Source of the DNA: Balaenoptera acutorostrata
Lineage: Eukaryota; Chordata; Mammalia; Artiodactyla; Balaenopteridae
Assembly: GCF_949987535.1 (NCBI RefSeq)
Contig: NC_080070.1
Location: 14,823,770 to 14,887,769, forward strand
Direction: 5' to 3'
DNA: 64,000 bases
The notes under the pieces were generated by a model. The model was not told the origin of the DNA and did no database searches. It saw nothing but the letters and a program-made list of their open reading frames with translations. The position numbers and the translations under genes are program-made. This document shows positions 36,606-48,236 of the stretch, one piece after another (position 1 is the first letter of the stretch; each line of letters begins with the position of its first letter).

Positions 36606-37080
36606 CTGTATGAGTTTCCTTTAGCTGCTGTAACAAAGTACCACAGACTCAGTGGCTTAAACACCAGAAATGTATTGTCTCATAGTTCTAGAAGCAAGAA
36701 GTCTGACATCAAGGTGTCTACAGGTCGTGTTCCCTCTGAAACCTGGAGGGGAATACTTCCTTGCCTTTTGCTAGCTTCTGGTGGTTCTCTGGCAATCTTC
36801 AGCATTCCTTGGCTCATGGATGCACCCCTCCAATTCGCTGTCTTCACATGGCCTTCTCCCTGTGTCTCTGCCTTCACACGGCCATCTTCTTATAAGGACA
36901 CCAGTTATATTGGAGTAGAGCCCACACTACTGCACTATGACCTATCTTAACTGAACTAATTACATCTGCAATGGCCCAATTTCCAAATAGGGTCACATTC
37001 TGAGGTATTGACGGTTAGGACTTCAATATGTCTTTTTTTTTTTTTTTTTTGGTGGGGGACACAATTTAACCCATAACACT
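36606..37080 (-). mobile_element. ERVL-MaLR solo LTR (MLT1/MST-like), antisense
   Basis: Antisense landmarks in order: 'gctgctgtaacaaagtacca', 'actcagtggcttaaacacca', 'ccttctccctgtgtctctgc', 'cttataaggacaccagttat' and 'ggtcacattctgaggtattg'. A run of about 18 T interrupts the end before 'acacaatttaacccataaca'. No internal retroviral sequence adjoins it. Confidence 0.72.
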
Positions 37081-37239
37081 CCCCCTTCCTCCCCATATGA
37101 CTAGTCATTAAGGCCTATAGATTCCAGCTCTGGAATGTCTCTTAAAACCAGTCATTTCTCCTAACTGTTGCCATCACCATGGCCGAGGTCTGCCTCATTC
37201 TCTGCCTCCTAATCTTATGGCCTCTGATCTATTCCCACT

Positions 37240-38082
37240 TTGCACCCAATAAGTGCTTTAAAAACTCTGATCTTGTCACTCCCTAACTTCGCATGATCTC
37301 TGGACACATCCCAGTGCTTTGATGTGGTTTATAAGGCATTGTGTGACTTGGCTCTGCTGCCCCTCTGATCTCCCTCCATTCCACCTTCCTCATTACTCTT
37401 CCTCTTGCCAGCTTCCTACTCATCCCTTATGTTCCAGGCAGACTGAATTCCCCCAGTTAAGGGCCATGATCTCTCAATCTCCAGACCCCATGCTGTCAGG
37501 ACACTCCCCTGCCCTCTTCATCCTTCAGTGTTTGGCTTACAAATCACTTCCCTGGGATGTCTGGGCAAAATTAGCACTAAGGGGGCATCCACAGCCCTCT
37601 CTTTTTCATTATCTACCAAAGAGAACCCTGAAATTGCCAGCCATGGAATTTCTGCCCTGCCTTCTTCCTTCAACCCCAAAAGGAAGGCAAAAGTTTGTCC
37701 ATCTGTACAACAAAATCCTGGGGTGCCTGGGAGACGAAAATAAAATCTGGGGGTAAAATAAAAGGAGATTTAATTATTCTTGTCATGCACTATGAGTTTG
37801 AACCCACCTTTGTGCTGTTCCAGAAATGCAAAAAAAAAAAAAATTGAAAGTGCTTGGAGCCAATGGACTGTCCTTGACTATGGCTCTAGGACTGAATTTC
37901 ATGGGCCTCAGGATCTCATGAGTTACCCACTTACAGCTCTTGCCCTTTGTCCATCAGAGCATTAATCACACCATACTGTTGTGTGTTTACTTGCCTCTCT
38001 CCCCCCTAGACCACGAATACCTATCACAGCACCCGGCATATGGTGAGCCCTCTAATGATTGACTAGTGAATGAATAAACGAT
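37240..38082 (+). repeat. L2 fragment, sense, discontinuous
   Basis: The left part (37240-37560) has 'ctgatcttgtcactccctaa' and 'tataaggcattgtgtgactt'; the right part (37960-38082) has 'cttgcctctctcccccctag', 'cacagcacccggcatatggt' and the L2 tail 'ctagtgaatgaataaa'. About 400 bp in between is not recognised. Confidence 0.6.
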
Positions 38083-38084
38083 GT

Positions 38085-38200
38085 AAAAGAAACTAAGTCA
38101 CAGAAAGGTTAAGAGATTTGCCCAAGGTCAGACCACAAGTAGGATGTAAAGGCAGGCACTGAACATGGGTTGGCCTAAAGGTCCTTAGCCGCTGCCCAGA
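38085..38200 (-). repeat. MIR-type fragment, antisense
   Basis: 'acagaaaggttaagagattt' followed by 'gcccaaggtcagaccacaag' is the conserved MIR core in antisense. Confidence 0.65.
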
Positions 38201-38261
38201 GGGTGATGAGCTCTAGGAGCCCCAGGCCTGGGTCTGTCTTGTCACAGTTGTATTGTCAGTA

Positions 38262-38440
38262 CGATCATCCCTGGGTCTCCGGTCTCCGGTCTCCGCAGGG
38301 GATTGGTTTCAGGGCCCCCCACGGATACCAAAATCTGCGGAGGCTCAAGTCCCTTAGAAATAGAAGTTGCTAACCGTGGTTGTTTGAATCTGAGGATGAA
38401 GAACCCGTGGATATGGAGGGCAGCTGTACATACTTGTTGA
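38262..38440. repeat. MER2-like Tigger fragment with a 7-bp triplication
   Basis: 'ggggattggtttcagggccc', 'gataccaaaatctgcggagg', 'ctcaagtcccttagaaatag' and 'aacccgtggatatggagggc' are the two ends of a MER2-type element with the middle deleted. At 38274-38294 'ggtctcc' occurs three times in tandem. Confidence 0.7.
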
Positions 38441-38719
38441 ATGAGAGAGAAATGAAAAGTGGCTAATAAAAGAGAAAGGAAATGAGAGAGAGATTGTAAA
38501 GGTAAAGAACGAGGATAGGAAACAGAGAATGAGGAGAGGAGGAAGGCAAATAAGAGAGAAAACAAGGGAACTCCCTGCCACCTGCCTGGACTCAGAGCTG
38601 GTACCTTCTGGCCTCATTCACGCCACCAGTATTTACAGAGCCTCTAGTAAGTGCCAGATACTGTTCTAGATTTTTGGGACACATCAGCAAACAAAACAGA
38701 CAAAGACTCCTGACTTTTT

Positions 38720-38885
38720 GGAACTTACATTTTATTTAATTTATTTACTTACTTATTTTTTTGGCTGCGCCATGCCGCTTGTGGGATCTTAGTTCCCCAA
38801 CCAGAGATTGAACCTGGGCCACTGTAGTGAAAGCGCCGAGTCTTAACCACTGGACCACCAGGGAATTCCTGGAGTTTACATTTTA
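38720..38885 (-). mobile_element. Short tRNA-derived SINE, antisense, with target-site duplication
   Basis: The body 38735-38870 is antisense and short: A/T-rich tail, 'ttggctgcgccatgccgctt' and a tRNA-like head ending 'ggaccaccagggaattcc'. Direct repeats 'ggaacttacatttta' (38720-38734) and 'ggagtttacatttta' (38871-38885) differ at two bases, so the copy is older. Confidence 0.85.
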
Positions 38886-39606
38886 ATAAGGAGAATCAGA
38901 CAGTAAAAAATGAACTTAAAAATAAGTAAATAATATATGTTAGAAAATAATAAAAATACTCTGCAGAAAGATAGCAGAATAGGATAAGGGCAGGGATTCT
39001 TATCCTGGAGTTCCATACCCACAAGGGGTTCGTGGATAGAATTCAGAGGATCTGTGAACTTAGATGGGGGAAAAAAAATAACTTCTTTATTTTCATGAAC
39101 CTTAAATCTTCAAATCTGACTGTAGGCAGCCAACCACAGGAGTAATTGCAGTACCTGTGATTTTGTTACCAATGGAAGCCACAGGTATTTTTATATCATA
39201 TTGGCAGTTGTTATGAGTATCTTGAACTATTGTTCATATTCATCACTACTTTGTAACTATTGGGCCTTCAGTTAGATCTTTTTATTTAATGTATCAATAA
39301 AGAAACATATTTAGTAACTGTATCTCAATGTAATTAGATTCTTTTGTAATCTTACGTATTTTTTTAATACATCTAAAAGCATTTCTCTAAGAAGGGGTAC
39401 CTAGGCTCCATCAGACTTCCAGGGAGTTCATGGAACAAAAAAGTTTAAGAACACTGGGTAAGGGAAATGGGGTGTAATGAAGGACAGCGGGGGTTGGGGG
39501 ACAAGGTGGGCAGGGTTGATCTCATACCTAATGCCCTGTTGAGCCCGTTTCTAGCACATGCTCTCCAGGCATGGCCCTGGCTTTGCCCAAAGTTCAGACT
39601 CAGGTG

Positions 39607-39992
39607 CCCAGTGATGTATTCTTTTTTTTTTTTTTTTTAAAGGTTGTAAGTTTCATCTATTTTTTTTTAATTATTAGCACCTTTAATTATTATTTATTTA
39701 TTTATTTATTTTTTTGGCTGTGTTGGGTGTTCGTTTCTGTGCGAGGGTTTTCTCTAGTTGCGGCAAGTGGGGGCCACTCTTCATCGCGGTGCGCGGGCCT
39801 CTCACTGTCGCGGCCTCTCCTGTTGCGGAGCACAGGCTCCAGACGCGCAGGCTCAGTAGTTGTGGCTCACGGGCCTAGTTGCCCCGCGGCATGTGGGATC
39901 TTCCCAGACCAGGGCTCGAACCCGTGTCCCCTGCATTGGCAGGCAGATTCTCAACCACTGCGCCACCAGGGAAGCCCCAGTGATGTATTCTT
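39607..39992 (-). mobile_element. CHR-type SINE, antisense, with about 45 nt of extra tail sequence
   Basis: The body 39624-39975 is antisense, with perfect direct repeats 'cccagtgatgtattctt' at 39607-39623 and 39976-39992. Between the outer T-tract (39622-39640) and the SINE's TTTATTTATTTATTTATTT tail (about 39690) lies non-SINE sequence, including 'aaaggttgtaagtttcatct' and 'attattagcaccttt'. It is within the duplications, so it appears to have been inserted with the SINE. Confidence 0.95.
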
Positions 39993-40792
39993 GTTATTCA
40001 CCAGCCTATTTTCCTGAAGAAAGAACTCTGACCCCTCCCTGCTGCTCACCACCTTCCCCTCTCAGTGGTTATTTAACACAGGATTTAACGTTCAGGAGTT
40101 AGAATCAGCAAAACAGTGTTGAAAGAACACAAGGAAATTTAAGAATATTAAAAAGAAATCTTACTTTTTGTTGTTGTTCTGCCTTCTATTGAAACATCCA
40201 ACTCAATCAGACAATCTAGCTCAAATCAGCCAGGCAGTATATGTCTCCTCAAGAAAAGATAAGCAAATCAGCAGTTTCTGAATGTTGATTAAGTGTATCA
40301 CCCACAGCAAACAGAACGTGAGCTGAAGATACTGCCATATTTCAAAAGAAATTCTTTAAAAATTCAAATTTATCTCACACATACAGTGAAAGTCCCCAGA
40401 ATTCTATGACAAAAGAACCTTTGTTTTTTTAAAAAAAAAAACAACTACACTTTGAGGCTGCTGAAATAGTCTTTCAAAATCTATACATGGTCTATGATTA
40501 AAAAACTATCTGGAAATCACAAAATTAAATTCTTCCTTATACAAATTAAGATGCTGTTAGCTGTAAGTTACGAGACCCCCAGCTGAAGGTGGTTTAATAA
40601 AGACCTCACTCCTCTCACTTAACAAGATGCTTGGAAATTAGTGGTTCCAAGTCAGTTCATCTCCAAGATGTCAGGACTCTGGGGTAGCACCTAATCCTAG
40701 AGAAAATCACACAGCCTCGTGAAGGATTAGGTCTTCCCCTTCTGAGTTCCATCCTTTAAATTCTTAGCTTCTCATACCAGTGGCTGCCCCAG

Positions 40793-40985
40793 ACCAGTGG
40801 CTGTTGAACTTCCCTGTTATAACTGTATTCTCTAGGGAGTGAATTTAAAATGCAGATTCCCGGGCACTACCCCCAGAGATTCCTGAGTCAGGTTTAGGAT
40901 TCCCCCTGAGGAATCTGCATCTTTAGAAAGCCCCTGTGTGGTTTTGATGCAGGTGTCCCAAGGACCACACTTTGAGAAACACCAC
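40793..40985 (+). repeat. MER5-like hAT element
   Basis: 'cagattcccgggcactaccc', 'ttcctgagtcaggtttagga' and 'ccaaggaccacactttgaga' with 'aacacca' follow the MER5 layout, with a diverged left end. Confidence 0.65.
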
Positions 40986-41039
40986 CATGTATATATAACC
41001 TCTCCCTGTGTGACCTCCCTGCTCCCATGGGATTAGCCT

Positions 41040-41578
41040 CCCATGATATACTGATGACTCAAAAATTTTTTATCCCCCAGCCCCCTACACCCACTTGGCA
41101 ACTGAGCATTCCTCTATGAATATCTCATAGGAACCTTAAACTCAACAGTTCAAAATTGAACTCATTTTCTCCCCACACCTGGCACATATAGAATATGTAC
41201 CCAAATTCCTTGACTTGGCATCCCTCCCTGACCACTGCTCTTTGTGTTTAGCAGTATTCTGACTTCTTACAGATCCTGGACACACATGCCTTTCTACATA
41301 CTGTCCCCAAGCCAGAATTCATGCTGCTGGGCACAGACGCCCATCTCCCCCCATCCTATAAACACACTCCTTGCCATTTGTTCCTCTGTGCCAGCTTTAG
41401 ACCATGTGCATCTTTTAATTGTTGTAGTCACCATACTGTATTGTACACTTTACCTGGTAGTTTTGAACTTGAGCTCCTTGAAAAGGGGTTCTGTGGCTTA
41501 TTCCCTTTTTACTCCCAGCTCGTGCTATAGACTCTAACACATAGTAAGCAATCACTGAACATTTGATGAATGGAATTT
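41040..41578 (+). repeat. L2-like fragments, sense
   Basis: Begins with 'ctgatgactcaaaaattttt' and 'ccttaaactcaacagttcaa', and ends with the L2-type 'gactctaacacatagtaagc' and 'aacatttgatgaatgg'. The 97-codon ORF here is a repeat read-through. Confidence 0.55.
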
Positions 41579-41587
41579 CTTGGTGAA

Positions 41588-41740
41588 AAGAGAGAGAGAG
41601 AGAGAGAGAAAGGAAGGAAGGAAGGAAGAGAAAGGGAGAGAGTGAAAGGGAGAGAGAAAGAGAGAAACGAAGGAAGGAAGGAAGAAAGAAAGGAAGGAAG
41701 AATGAAAGGAAGGAAGAAAGGGAGAGAGAAGGAATGACCA
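41588..41740. repeat. Purine-rich microsatellite (GA)n and (GGAA)n
   Basis: About 150 bp made almost only of A and G on the plus strand: about ten GA units, then repeated 'ggaaggaaggaa' and 'gaaagggagagag' units. Confidence 0.97.
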
Positions 41741-43748
41741 GGAAAGTTGAAGGGAAATTTTAGAAGTGCATTGTTATGAAAAGGGAGGGGATTGATTCAA
41801 GAACAATGAAGGGATTAACAGCATCTAACTAATGTTTGTCTAGAGATCAACCAGGGGAGGAGCTGGAAAAGGGCACTGGATTTGGCATCGAAAGAGCTCA
41901 CGGCAACATCAGAGCAAAGAGTCAACCCTGACAGCCCTCTGCCATTCCAGTCAATCTCCCTCTGGGGGTTGCCACATAGGCGCAGGCTCTTTCATGCCGG
42001 GGGAGGAGACTTTATGATACAAACTGTGCACAGCACAGAAATGCTCAATCCCGCTGATTAATCACTGAGCTAGGTTTAACTTGGCTTAACAGGACCCTTG
42101 GGCTTTTAAAAGAGCTCTTCCTGTGTCTGCCCTCCTTTCTGCATCCACTCTTGAACTAGAGGCTTCTCTCTGTGCCATGTCTGCCTAGTTTATCCAAGTT
42201 CAGCCTGGACTGCATGTCAGGCAAACCAAGCTATTACCCATCTTCCCTCATCACAGAAATTTCCCTGCAGGGCTGGATTGCTTCTTTTTCTCCTGCATAT
42301 CCACCCTAATCTGCCATTCCTGAAACCTCCAACAAAATCACCCTGTCTTCTGTGTGTCTACATCACAGCTTGTTTTGCATTCACAGGCTGATTGTGGTTT
42401 GGGGTTTTTTGTATGTTTTTGTTTGGTTTTTTCTATAACTCTTTTCTGCTGAATGCCATTCCGCCTCTCTTTGCCTTTCCCGTATCCCCGTTCAGGTGTC
42501 TGATCATTTTTCTTCTAGGAGCGGAAGCAGAAAATGAATGGTTTCCCTATTCCCCTGATTTTGCTGGTGTAATTCCTCCAAGGCTGCCATTTCCACAATC
42601 AGATTCCCTTCACCCTGCCAAGCCTCACACTACCCTTTGCCCTTAAAGCCATAGCTCCTGTTTTTCCTGATTTGAATGCAGTGTCCAGGCTTTCACATCC
42701 TCTGTGGTATAATGCCCTGCCCCTGAAGCTTTTGTTTAAGGAGTCCTGTAGTTATTAAACACCAGTTCCATGCAAAATGTATCATTTCAGACGATCGAAG
42801 GTTCAAAGCAGAAATAGGAAGTAATTTCTTAAGAGTAACTAAAACAAATATAGGCCTGCATTGTGACTTGTTAAGAAACAGAATCATAATAAAGGGGAAA
42901 GGAGAGAGAGAAGAAATAATGTGTGGAAGAGATAGAAAGATACAGAGGAAAAGAAGATGAGACAGATACATTGTCAAAGAGAGAGAGGAAAACACACAAA
43001 GAGCAGAACGCCAAAAGAGAGGTGAGATCTGGAAAGATGAATCCTGAAAAGTGAACTGCCTCCCGCTGGCCACATCCTCAAAGACAAAGCCACAGCCTCC
43101 GACCCAGAAATAAGACCCAGGAAGGCAAATGAGGGCAACACACACCAAGTCTGAATGAGGTGCAACCCACAGGGGCATCAGACGGTGAGAACCCTGAGAG
43201 TGAGAACAAGACATGCACACCTGAATGTATACACCACAAAGAAAAATATCTCCATCTTGTGGCCTTGAGGATATTGTGATGCTGTGCATTTTCACAACTG
43301 CAGGCATAAATGAAGAAAAGACCCTTTGTCACTTGTCCTGTGAGCAAAATGAACTTGAAACGAGGTCCAAGCTCCCCCATGTTTACTCTACTGATCCCTG
43401 AGAAAGATATTACTCGTGCCATTTCGTAGAAAGGCAGATTCAGAAGAGGTAACTGCCGTAGGTGGTTACTAAATCCTTTCCAGTTCTCTTGCCTTTACTA
43501 TGTTTCTCAGAGCATACCGAAGTTGAATGGTCTTTCGGCAACCTAGAGTTCTATGTAGTGTAAAATACTGGATTTGTTAAATGAGCTAATATTTGTAAAC
43601 ATCTTAGAACACTGTCTAGGTGCTAATGTGTTTATTAAACAAATAAAATACAACGCATACTATCTCTAAGCCAAATGTGCTAGCTCCTGGGCCCACCTCA
43701 TGTCTCACCCCGGGACTTTGGTCGTGCTCTGGGTCTGGAATGCACTCT
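41741..43748. other. Unique non-coding sequence
   Basis: No exon, RNA gene or clear repeat recognised. The 204-codon minus-strand ORF (42693-43307) reads as low-complexity Leu/Ser/Phe-rich sequence, is overlapped by other-frame ORFs of similar size and resembles no family I know. Confidence 0.4.
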
Positions 43749-43765
43749 AGTGCCCTCTTCTGGTG
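43749..43765 (-). promoter_or_regulatory. CTCF-like motif
   Basis: The minus strand reads caccagaagagggcact, a strong CTCF core match. It is oriented opposite to the motifs at 14387 and 24813. Motif only. Confidence 0.5.
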
Positions 43766-44536
43766 CCTCCCTGATCCTCCTCCCTTCCTCCCATCTCCAC
43801 CTATCAAATGCTACGCATTCTTTGGAGGCTGAATTTAAGAACCCTACATGTGCCCCATAATTAGCCTCACTAAAGGCACTAATGTAACGCTTGTTGCTCG
43901 GTCCTTTGGATGCTCCCCACGCGCGTCTTGTGTGACCCCTGATTAGCACACAGCACTGCTGACCTCACCTCCCTTTGCAATGGTCTCTGCCCTAGGATGT
44001 CAAGGGACCATCCATCCAGGTTGTCCTCCTCCTTCCCTGCTCTCTCCTGTTCTTTTCCCTCTGCCCATCTTTCAAATACTGGTGCCCCCTGGGGCTCCGC
44101 CTCACATTCTCTCCCTTCCTGCTCTCCTGCTCTCCCTCAGTGGAGTTTCGCTGTTGGGTTTATATCCCCCTCTCACCTGACTGCTGTCACTGGAGAGAAG
44201 GGAGACAGGCAAGCAGATTCAATCTGCCAAATCATGAAAACGTATCTGAATTCATTTAAATAACATTTCCCATCTATACGATGCCAAGTATGCTAGCGCA
44301 GCTGAATGTTTTCTACTGAAGTTGTGCATCACATGGGTCAGCTTTGGTCATGGTGATCTGAAGAGCAGGTGGTGGTGGTGGGGGGCTTGTCTGTTTGGCT
44401 CCATCTTCTTCTTCTTTCATGGGACTCCATTTCCACACCCAAGACGGTTCCCTTCCGGTGGGAAGGAGGCCACCCTCAAGATGTTTTCAGTTGACACAAG
44501 TGATCTTTCTTCATTTTAATTTGCCTTCTAGTGGGG

Positions 44537-44935
44537 TATATTAGTTTGCTTGGGCTGCCATACTAAAGTACCACAAACTGTGTGGCTTTAACAACCAAAA
44601 TTAATTTTCTCACAGTTCTGGAGTCTCTGAGATCAAAGCGTAGACAGAGTTGGTTTCTTCTAAGTCCTCTTTGCTTGGCTTGCAGAGGGCCTCCTTCTCC
44701 CTGTGTCTTCATGTGGTCTTTCCTCTGGTGTCTCTGTCTTAATTCTCTTTTTATAAGGACCCCAGCTATATTGGATTAACGCCCACCCGAATGACCTCCT
44801 TTTAACTTAATTACCTCTTTAAAGAGCCCCATCTCCAAATACAGTCACATTCTGAGGTACTGGCGGTTAGGGTTTCAACATATGAATTTTGGGAGGACAG
44901 AGGAGGTATTCCAGAGAGTGACATTGCCTGCCTAG
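44537..44935 (-). mobile_element. ERVL-MaLR solo LTR (MLT1/MST-like), antisense
   Basis: Landmarks in antisense order: 'tttgcttgggctgccatact', 'ttctcacagttctggagtct', 'cctccttctccctgtgtctt', 'ttttataaggaccccagcta', 'tccaaatacagtcacattct' and 'gtttcaacatatgaattttg'. It is better preserved than the copy at 36606. Confidence 0.78.
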
Positions 44936-45369
44936 AATCACTCATGGCTAGACAGCAGCGGGAACGAAGTTAGAGGCAACTACTAAACATGAATCAGTGC
45001 AAGACCTGAGCCGAGGGACATCCAAACAAGTATGCCACGGACCTTGCCCCAAGATGCTGTCAACCCAGTTGTGGGGACAGGGTGCCAATACAGAAAAGGA
45101 GACTCAGCCATCTAGACTGGAGTATGCCGAGTCCAACAGAGTGTGTGTGACAGGCAGGAGAAAGAAGAGATAAAAAATCAGTTGGATTGGTCACAGGGAG
45201 GTTTTCATGCTAATAAAAACCACCTTTTATGGAACTCTACTATCTGCCAGCCCTCTATACAAACTCTGTCTCTAATCTAATCCCACCCCAGGGGCTGTAG
45301 GGAGGACTGTACAAAATAAGTTACACCAAGTTCTTGGTGTTGTGCTTGACACAAGGGAGCATGCTATAA

Positions 45370-45490
45370 ATGGTAGCTATTATTCATCGAACAAATATCT
45401 TTGCAGTACCTACCATGTGTCAGGCAGTGTGCTCATTGCTGGAGCTATAACGTCAACCAAGATGGTCTCTGCCCCCACTGAGCTTACAGT
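45370..45490 (-). repeat. L2 3' end, antisense
   Basis: 'tcgaacaaatatctttgcag', 'taccatgtgtcaggcagtgt' and 'gcccccactgagcttacagt' are antisense L2 landmarks. Confidence 0.7.
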
Positions 45491-45494
45491 TTAG

Positions 45495-45665
45495 AGATGC
45501 ATTATCTAATATGGTAGCCACTAGCCATATGTTGGCTATCAAAATCAATTAAAATGAAAAATTCAGTTCCTCAGTGACATCAGCCACATTTAATGCACTC
45601 CAGAGCCACAAATGATTACCTTCCTAGCACTGCATAAAATTCTATTAGATAGTGCTGGAAAGGGG
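45495..45665. repeat. Palindromic DNA-transposon relic (hAT-type MITE)
   Basis: 'tctaatatggtagccactag', 'tcagttcctcagtgacatca' and 'gccacatttaatgcactcca' are typical of a short non-autonomous element with long imperfect inverted ends. Family name not assigned. Confidence 0.5.
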
Positions 45666-45724
45666 ACGAGAGATGATACCTGTATGGTAAAGGTCATGAT
45701 AGAGACTTATAGGTACAAGGGAAG

Positions 45725-45885
45725 AATATTATTATTATTACTATTCTCATTATAATCAAGATGCAGAAACTGAAGGTCAGAGAGGTTAAATAATTTGATC
45801 AAGTTCACACAGCTACTATGTGGAAGAGCTGGGATTGGAACCAGGTCTGTCTTAATCTCATGCTACCTCAGGCCATTTTGTGGAG
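45725..45885 (-). repeat. MIR-type SINE, antisense
   Basis: 'gatgcagaaactgaaggtca', 'gaggttaaataatttgatca' and 'agagctgggattggaaccag' follow antisense MIR order. Confidence 0.75.
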
Positions 45886-46344
45886 GAAATGAGTCAGGCA
45901 CAGGTGGAATCTGGTTAAAGAGAGAAGATGGAGAAGGCATTCTTGGTGGGAAAGCAGCAGCTTGGACAAAGGCACAAAGGCACAGCTGGGCAAGGTTGAG
46001 AGAGGACCACGAGTAAACCAGTCTGGCTGGAGAGGCAGGGACTTGCTGAACTCATGTGCTTAGAAAGGTAAGTTGGAGCCTGCCTGCCTTGACTCAGAGC
46101 CTAGGAGCTAGGAAACTCAGCCCTACGTGCACAGGTTGACTCCTTGAAGGTTGTTAGCAGGAGCATGGCATGGTCCAAACTGTATGTTTTGAAGGTGGAA
46201 GTGCTCAGGGTGAACTGGGTTGAGGACCAGTAAAGGATGGCAGGGGGATAGAAGAAAGGGATTGAATGAATGGTATGAAGCAAAGAACACCAGCGTGGGA
46301 GCCAAGAGCTTAACCCTAAGATTGACTGATTGATTGATTTTTGT

Positions 46345-47037
46345 TTTCTTCCTTTTTTAAAAAAATTTTTATTGGAGTATAGTTGCTTTACAATGTTGTG
46401 TTAGTTTCTACTGTACAGCAAAGTGAATCAGCTATACGTATACATATATCTCCTCTTTTTTCATTTCCTTCCCATTTAGGTCACCGTAGAGCACTGAGTA
46501 GAGTTCCCTGTGCTATACAGTAGGTTCTCATTCATTTTCTATTTTATACATAGTATCAATAGTGTATATATGTCAATCCCAATCTCCCAATTCATCCCAC
46601 CCCACCCCTTCCCCCTTGGTATCCATATGTTTGTTCTCTACGTCTGTGTCTCTATTTCTGCTTTGTAAATAAGATCGTCTATACCAATTTTTGCAGATTC
46701 CACATATATGCATTAATATATGATACTTGTTTTTCCTATTTCTTACTTACTTCACTCTGTATGACAGTCTCTAAGTCCATCCACATCTCTACAAATGACC
46801 CAATTTCGTTCCTTTTTATGGCTGAGTAATATTCCATTGTATATATGTACCACATCTTCTTTATCCATTCCTCTGTCAATGGACATTTAGGCTGCTTCTG
46901 TGTCTTGGCTATCGTAAATAGTGCTGCAATGAACACTGGGGTGCATATATTTTTTCGGACTATGGTTTTCTCCAGATATATGCCCAGGAGTGGGATTGCT
47001 GGATCATATGGTAGTTCTATTTTTAGTTTTTAAGGAA
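46345..47037 (-). mobile_element. L1 3' end, antisense, 5'-truncated
   Basis: From 'tttttattggagtatagttg' to 'ggtagttctatttttagttt', with 'gctgagtaatattccattgt' and 'ctgcaatgaacactggggtg'. It is the same L1 3' UTR type as at 55022 but stops about 400 bp earlier in the element. Confidence 0.88.
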
Positions 47038-47149
47038 TCTCCATACTGAACTCTAAGATTTAATACTGTGTTAACACTGGGCAATATACTTCATTTCCCT
47101 GGGCCTCATCTTTTCAATTCTAAAAGGGCATGGCTGGCCCACATGATCT

Positions 47150-48029
47150 CTGAGACCCCCTTTAGCAATGGTAATCTAGGCTTCTGCAAATGTGAGTGAC
47201 ATTAGGCTAAGAGAAGCAGTGCAAAGTGTAGCACTGAATATGGGGGCAAGGAAGCCGGCAGAGTCAAAGGTCATCCTGAGACAAAGGGGGAATGATGTGC
47301 TACTAACAAAACTGGGTAAGAGTGTGAAAGGGCTGGTCTTTGGGGGTTTTTTTGGGGGGGAGGTGGGTGACAGGGTATGGAGGTTGGAAAGGATAAGAGG
47401 TAGTGGGAAAATAATGGGTTTGTTCATTATTTTATATTCCCCAAATACAGATTTTAAACTTCTGACCTATGACCCACAGCAGGAAATACAACTTGTATCG
47501 TGGTCCAGCACAGTTGTCCTGTATATGTAACCGAAAAAAAAGGTTTATGAAATAAACAGTTACTCTTACTAAGGGCAATGGGTCTAATCTTTTCTATTCT
47601 AGTACACTTCATTTTTTTTAAAAAGCTGCTTGCCATCCACTGAATATCTTTTATGATCAATCTATGTGTCACTGACTAAGAGGAGGCTCCCGTCTTCTTA
47701 AGTTGGGGGCGATGGCAGGGCATCCCATCACAGAATCCAAGAAGAAGCTGCAGCAGTGAACTGGCGAGGCTTCGGGCTGGGGAGAGTCTGGAGCGTGCGT
47801 AGTTGAAGCCCCGTTCGGAGAAAGCGTTGAGGCAGGTAGAGGGAACCACGCGTCCAGATTATGGGGGTCGGGGTGGGGGTGCCCTCAGGACACCGTAGGC
47901 CTGAGGACCGGTCGGAAACCTGATTCCTGCAGGAATCCAGCGACCACCCGGGGGCTGCATTTCTTAAGCGTGCTCGGAATGGCTTCTGCATCTCTGACCT
48001 CATTTGGATTTCAAAAGCTCCTCCGCTTA
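47150..48029. other. Flank of the CpG-island promoter
   Basis: GC content and CpG density rise from about 47740. No coding exon recognised. A minus-strand GTAAGC at 48030-48025 could be the donor of a distal non-coding TBXAS1 exon initiated within the CpG island, but this rests on one motif. Confidence 0.35.
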
Positions 48030-48228
48030 CTCATCCTCCCCCCGAGGACGGCGTGCGCCCACTCCTCCATTCATTCATCGCACACCGATCTCAGGGAGCA
48101 CCAACCAGGTGCGAGAAGGGCGAACCGCTGCCGGCCGGGGCTCCCCTTCTAGTCTGTTCCCCCTCCCGCCCAGCTCGCGCGCACACACAAAGTTCTGGCT
48201 GCTACCCTTGCGGACCGGCTCCCCTTTG

Positions 48229-48236
48229 CCAATCAG
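48229..48236 (+). promoter_or_regulatory. CCAAT box (NF-Y type)
   Basis: CCAATCAG with the flank 'ttgccaatcagagctg', a strong NF-Y core. It lies at the upstream side of the GC-box cluster, about 640 bp before the HIPK2 start codon. Confidence 0.55.

Noticed and set aside
42693..43307. 204-codon minus-strand ORF
   Set aside because: No recognised domain, biased Ser/Leu/Phe content, comparable ORFs in other frames, no splice or promoter context. Probably chance.
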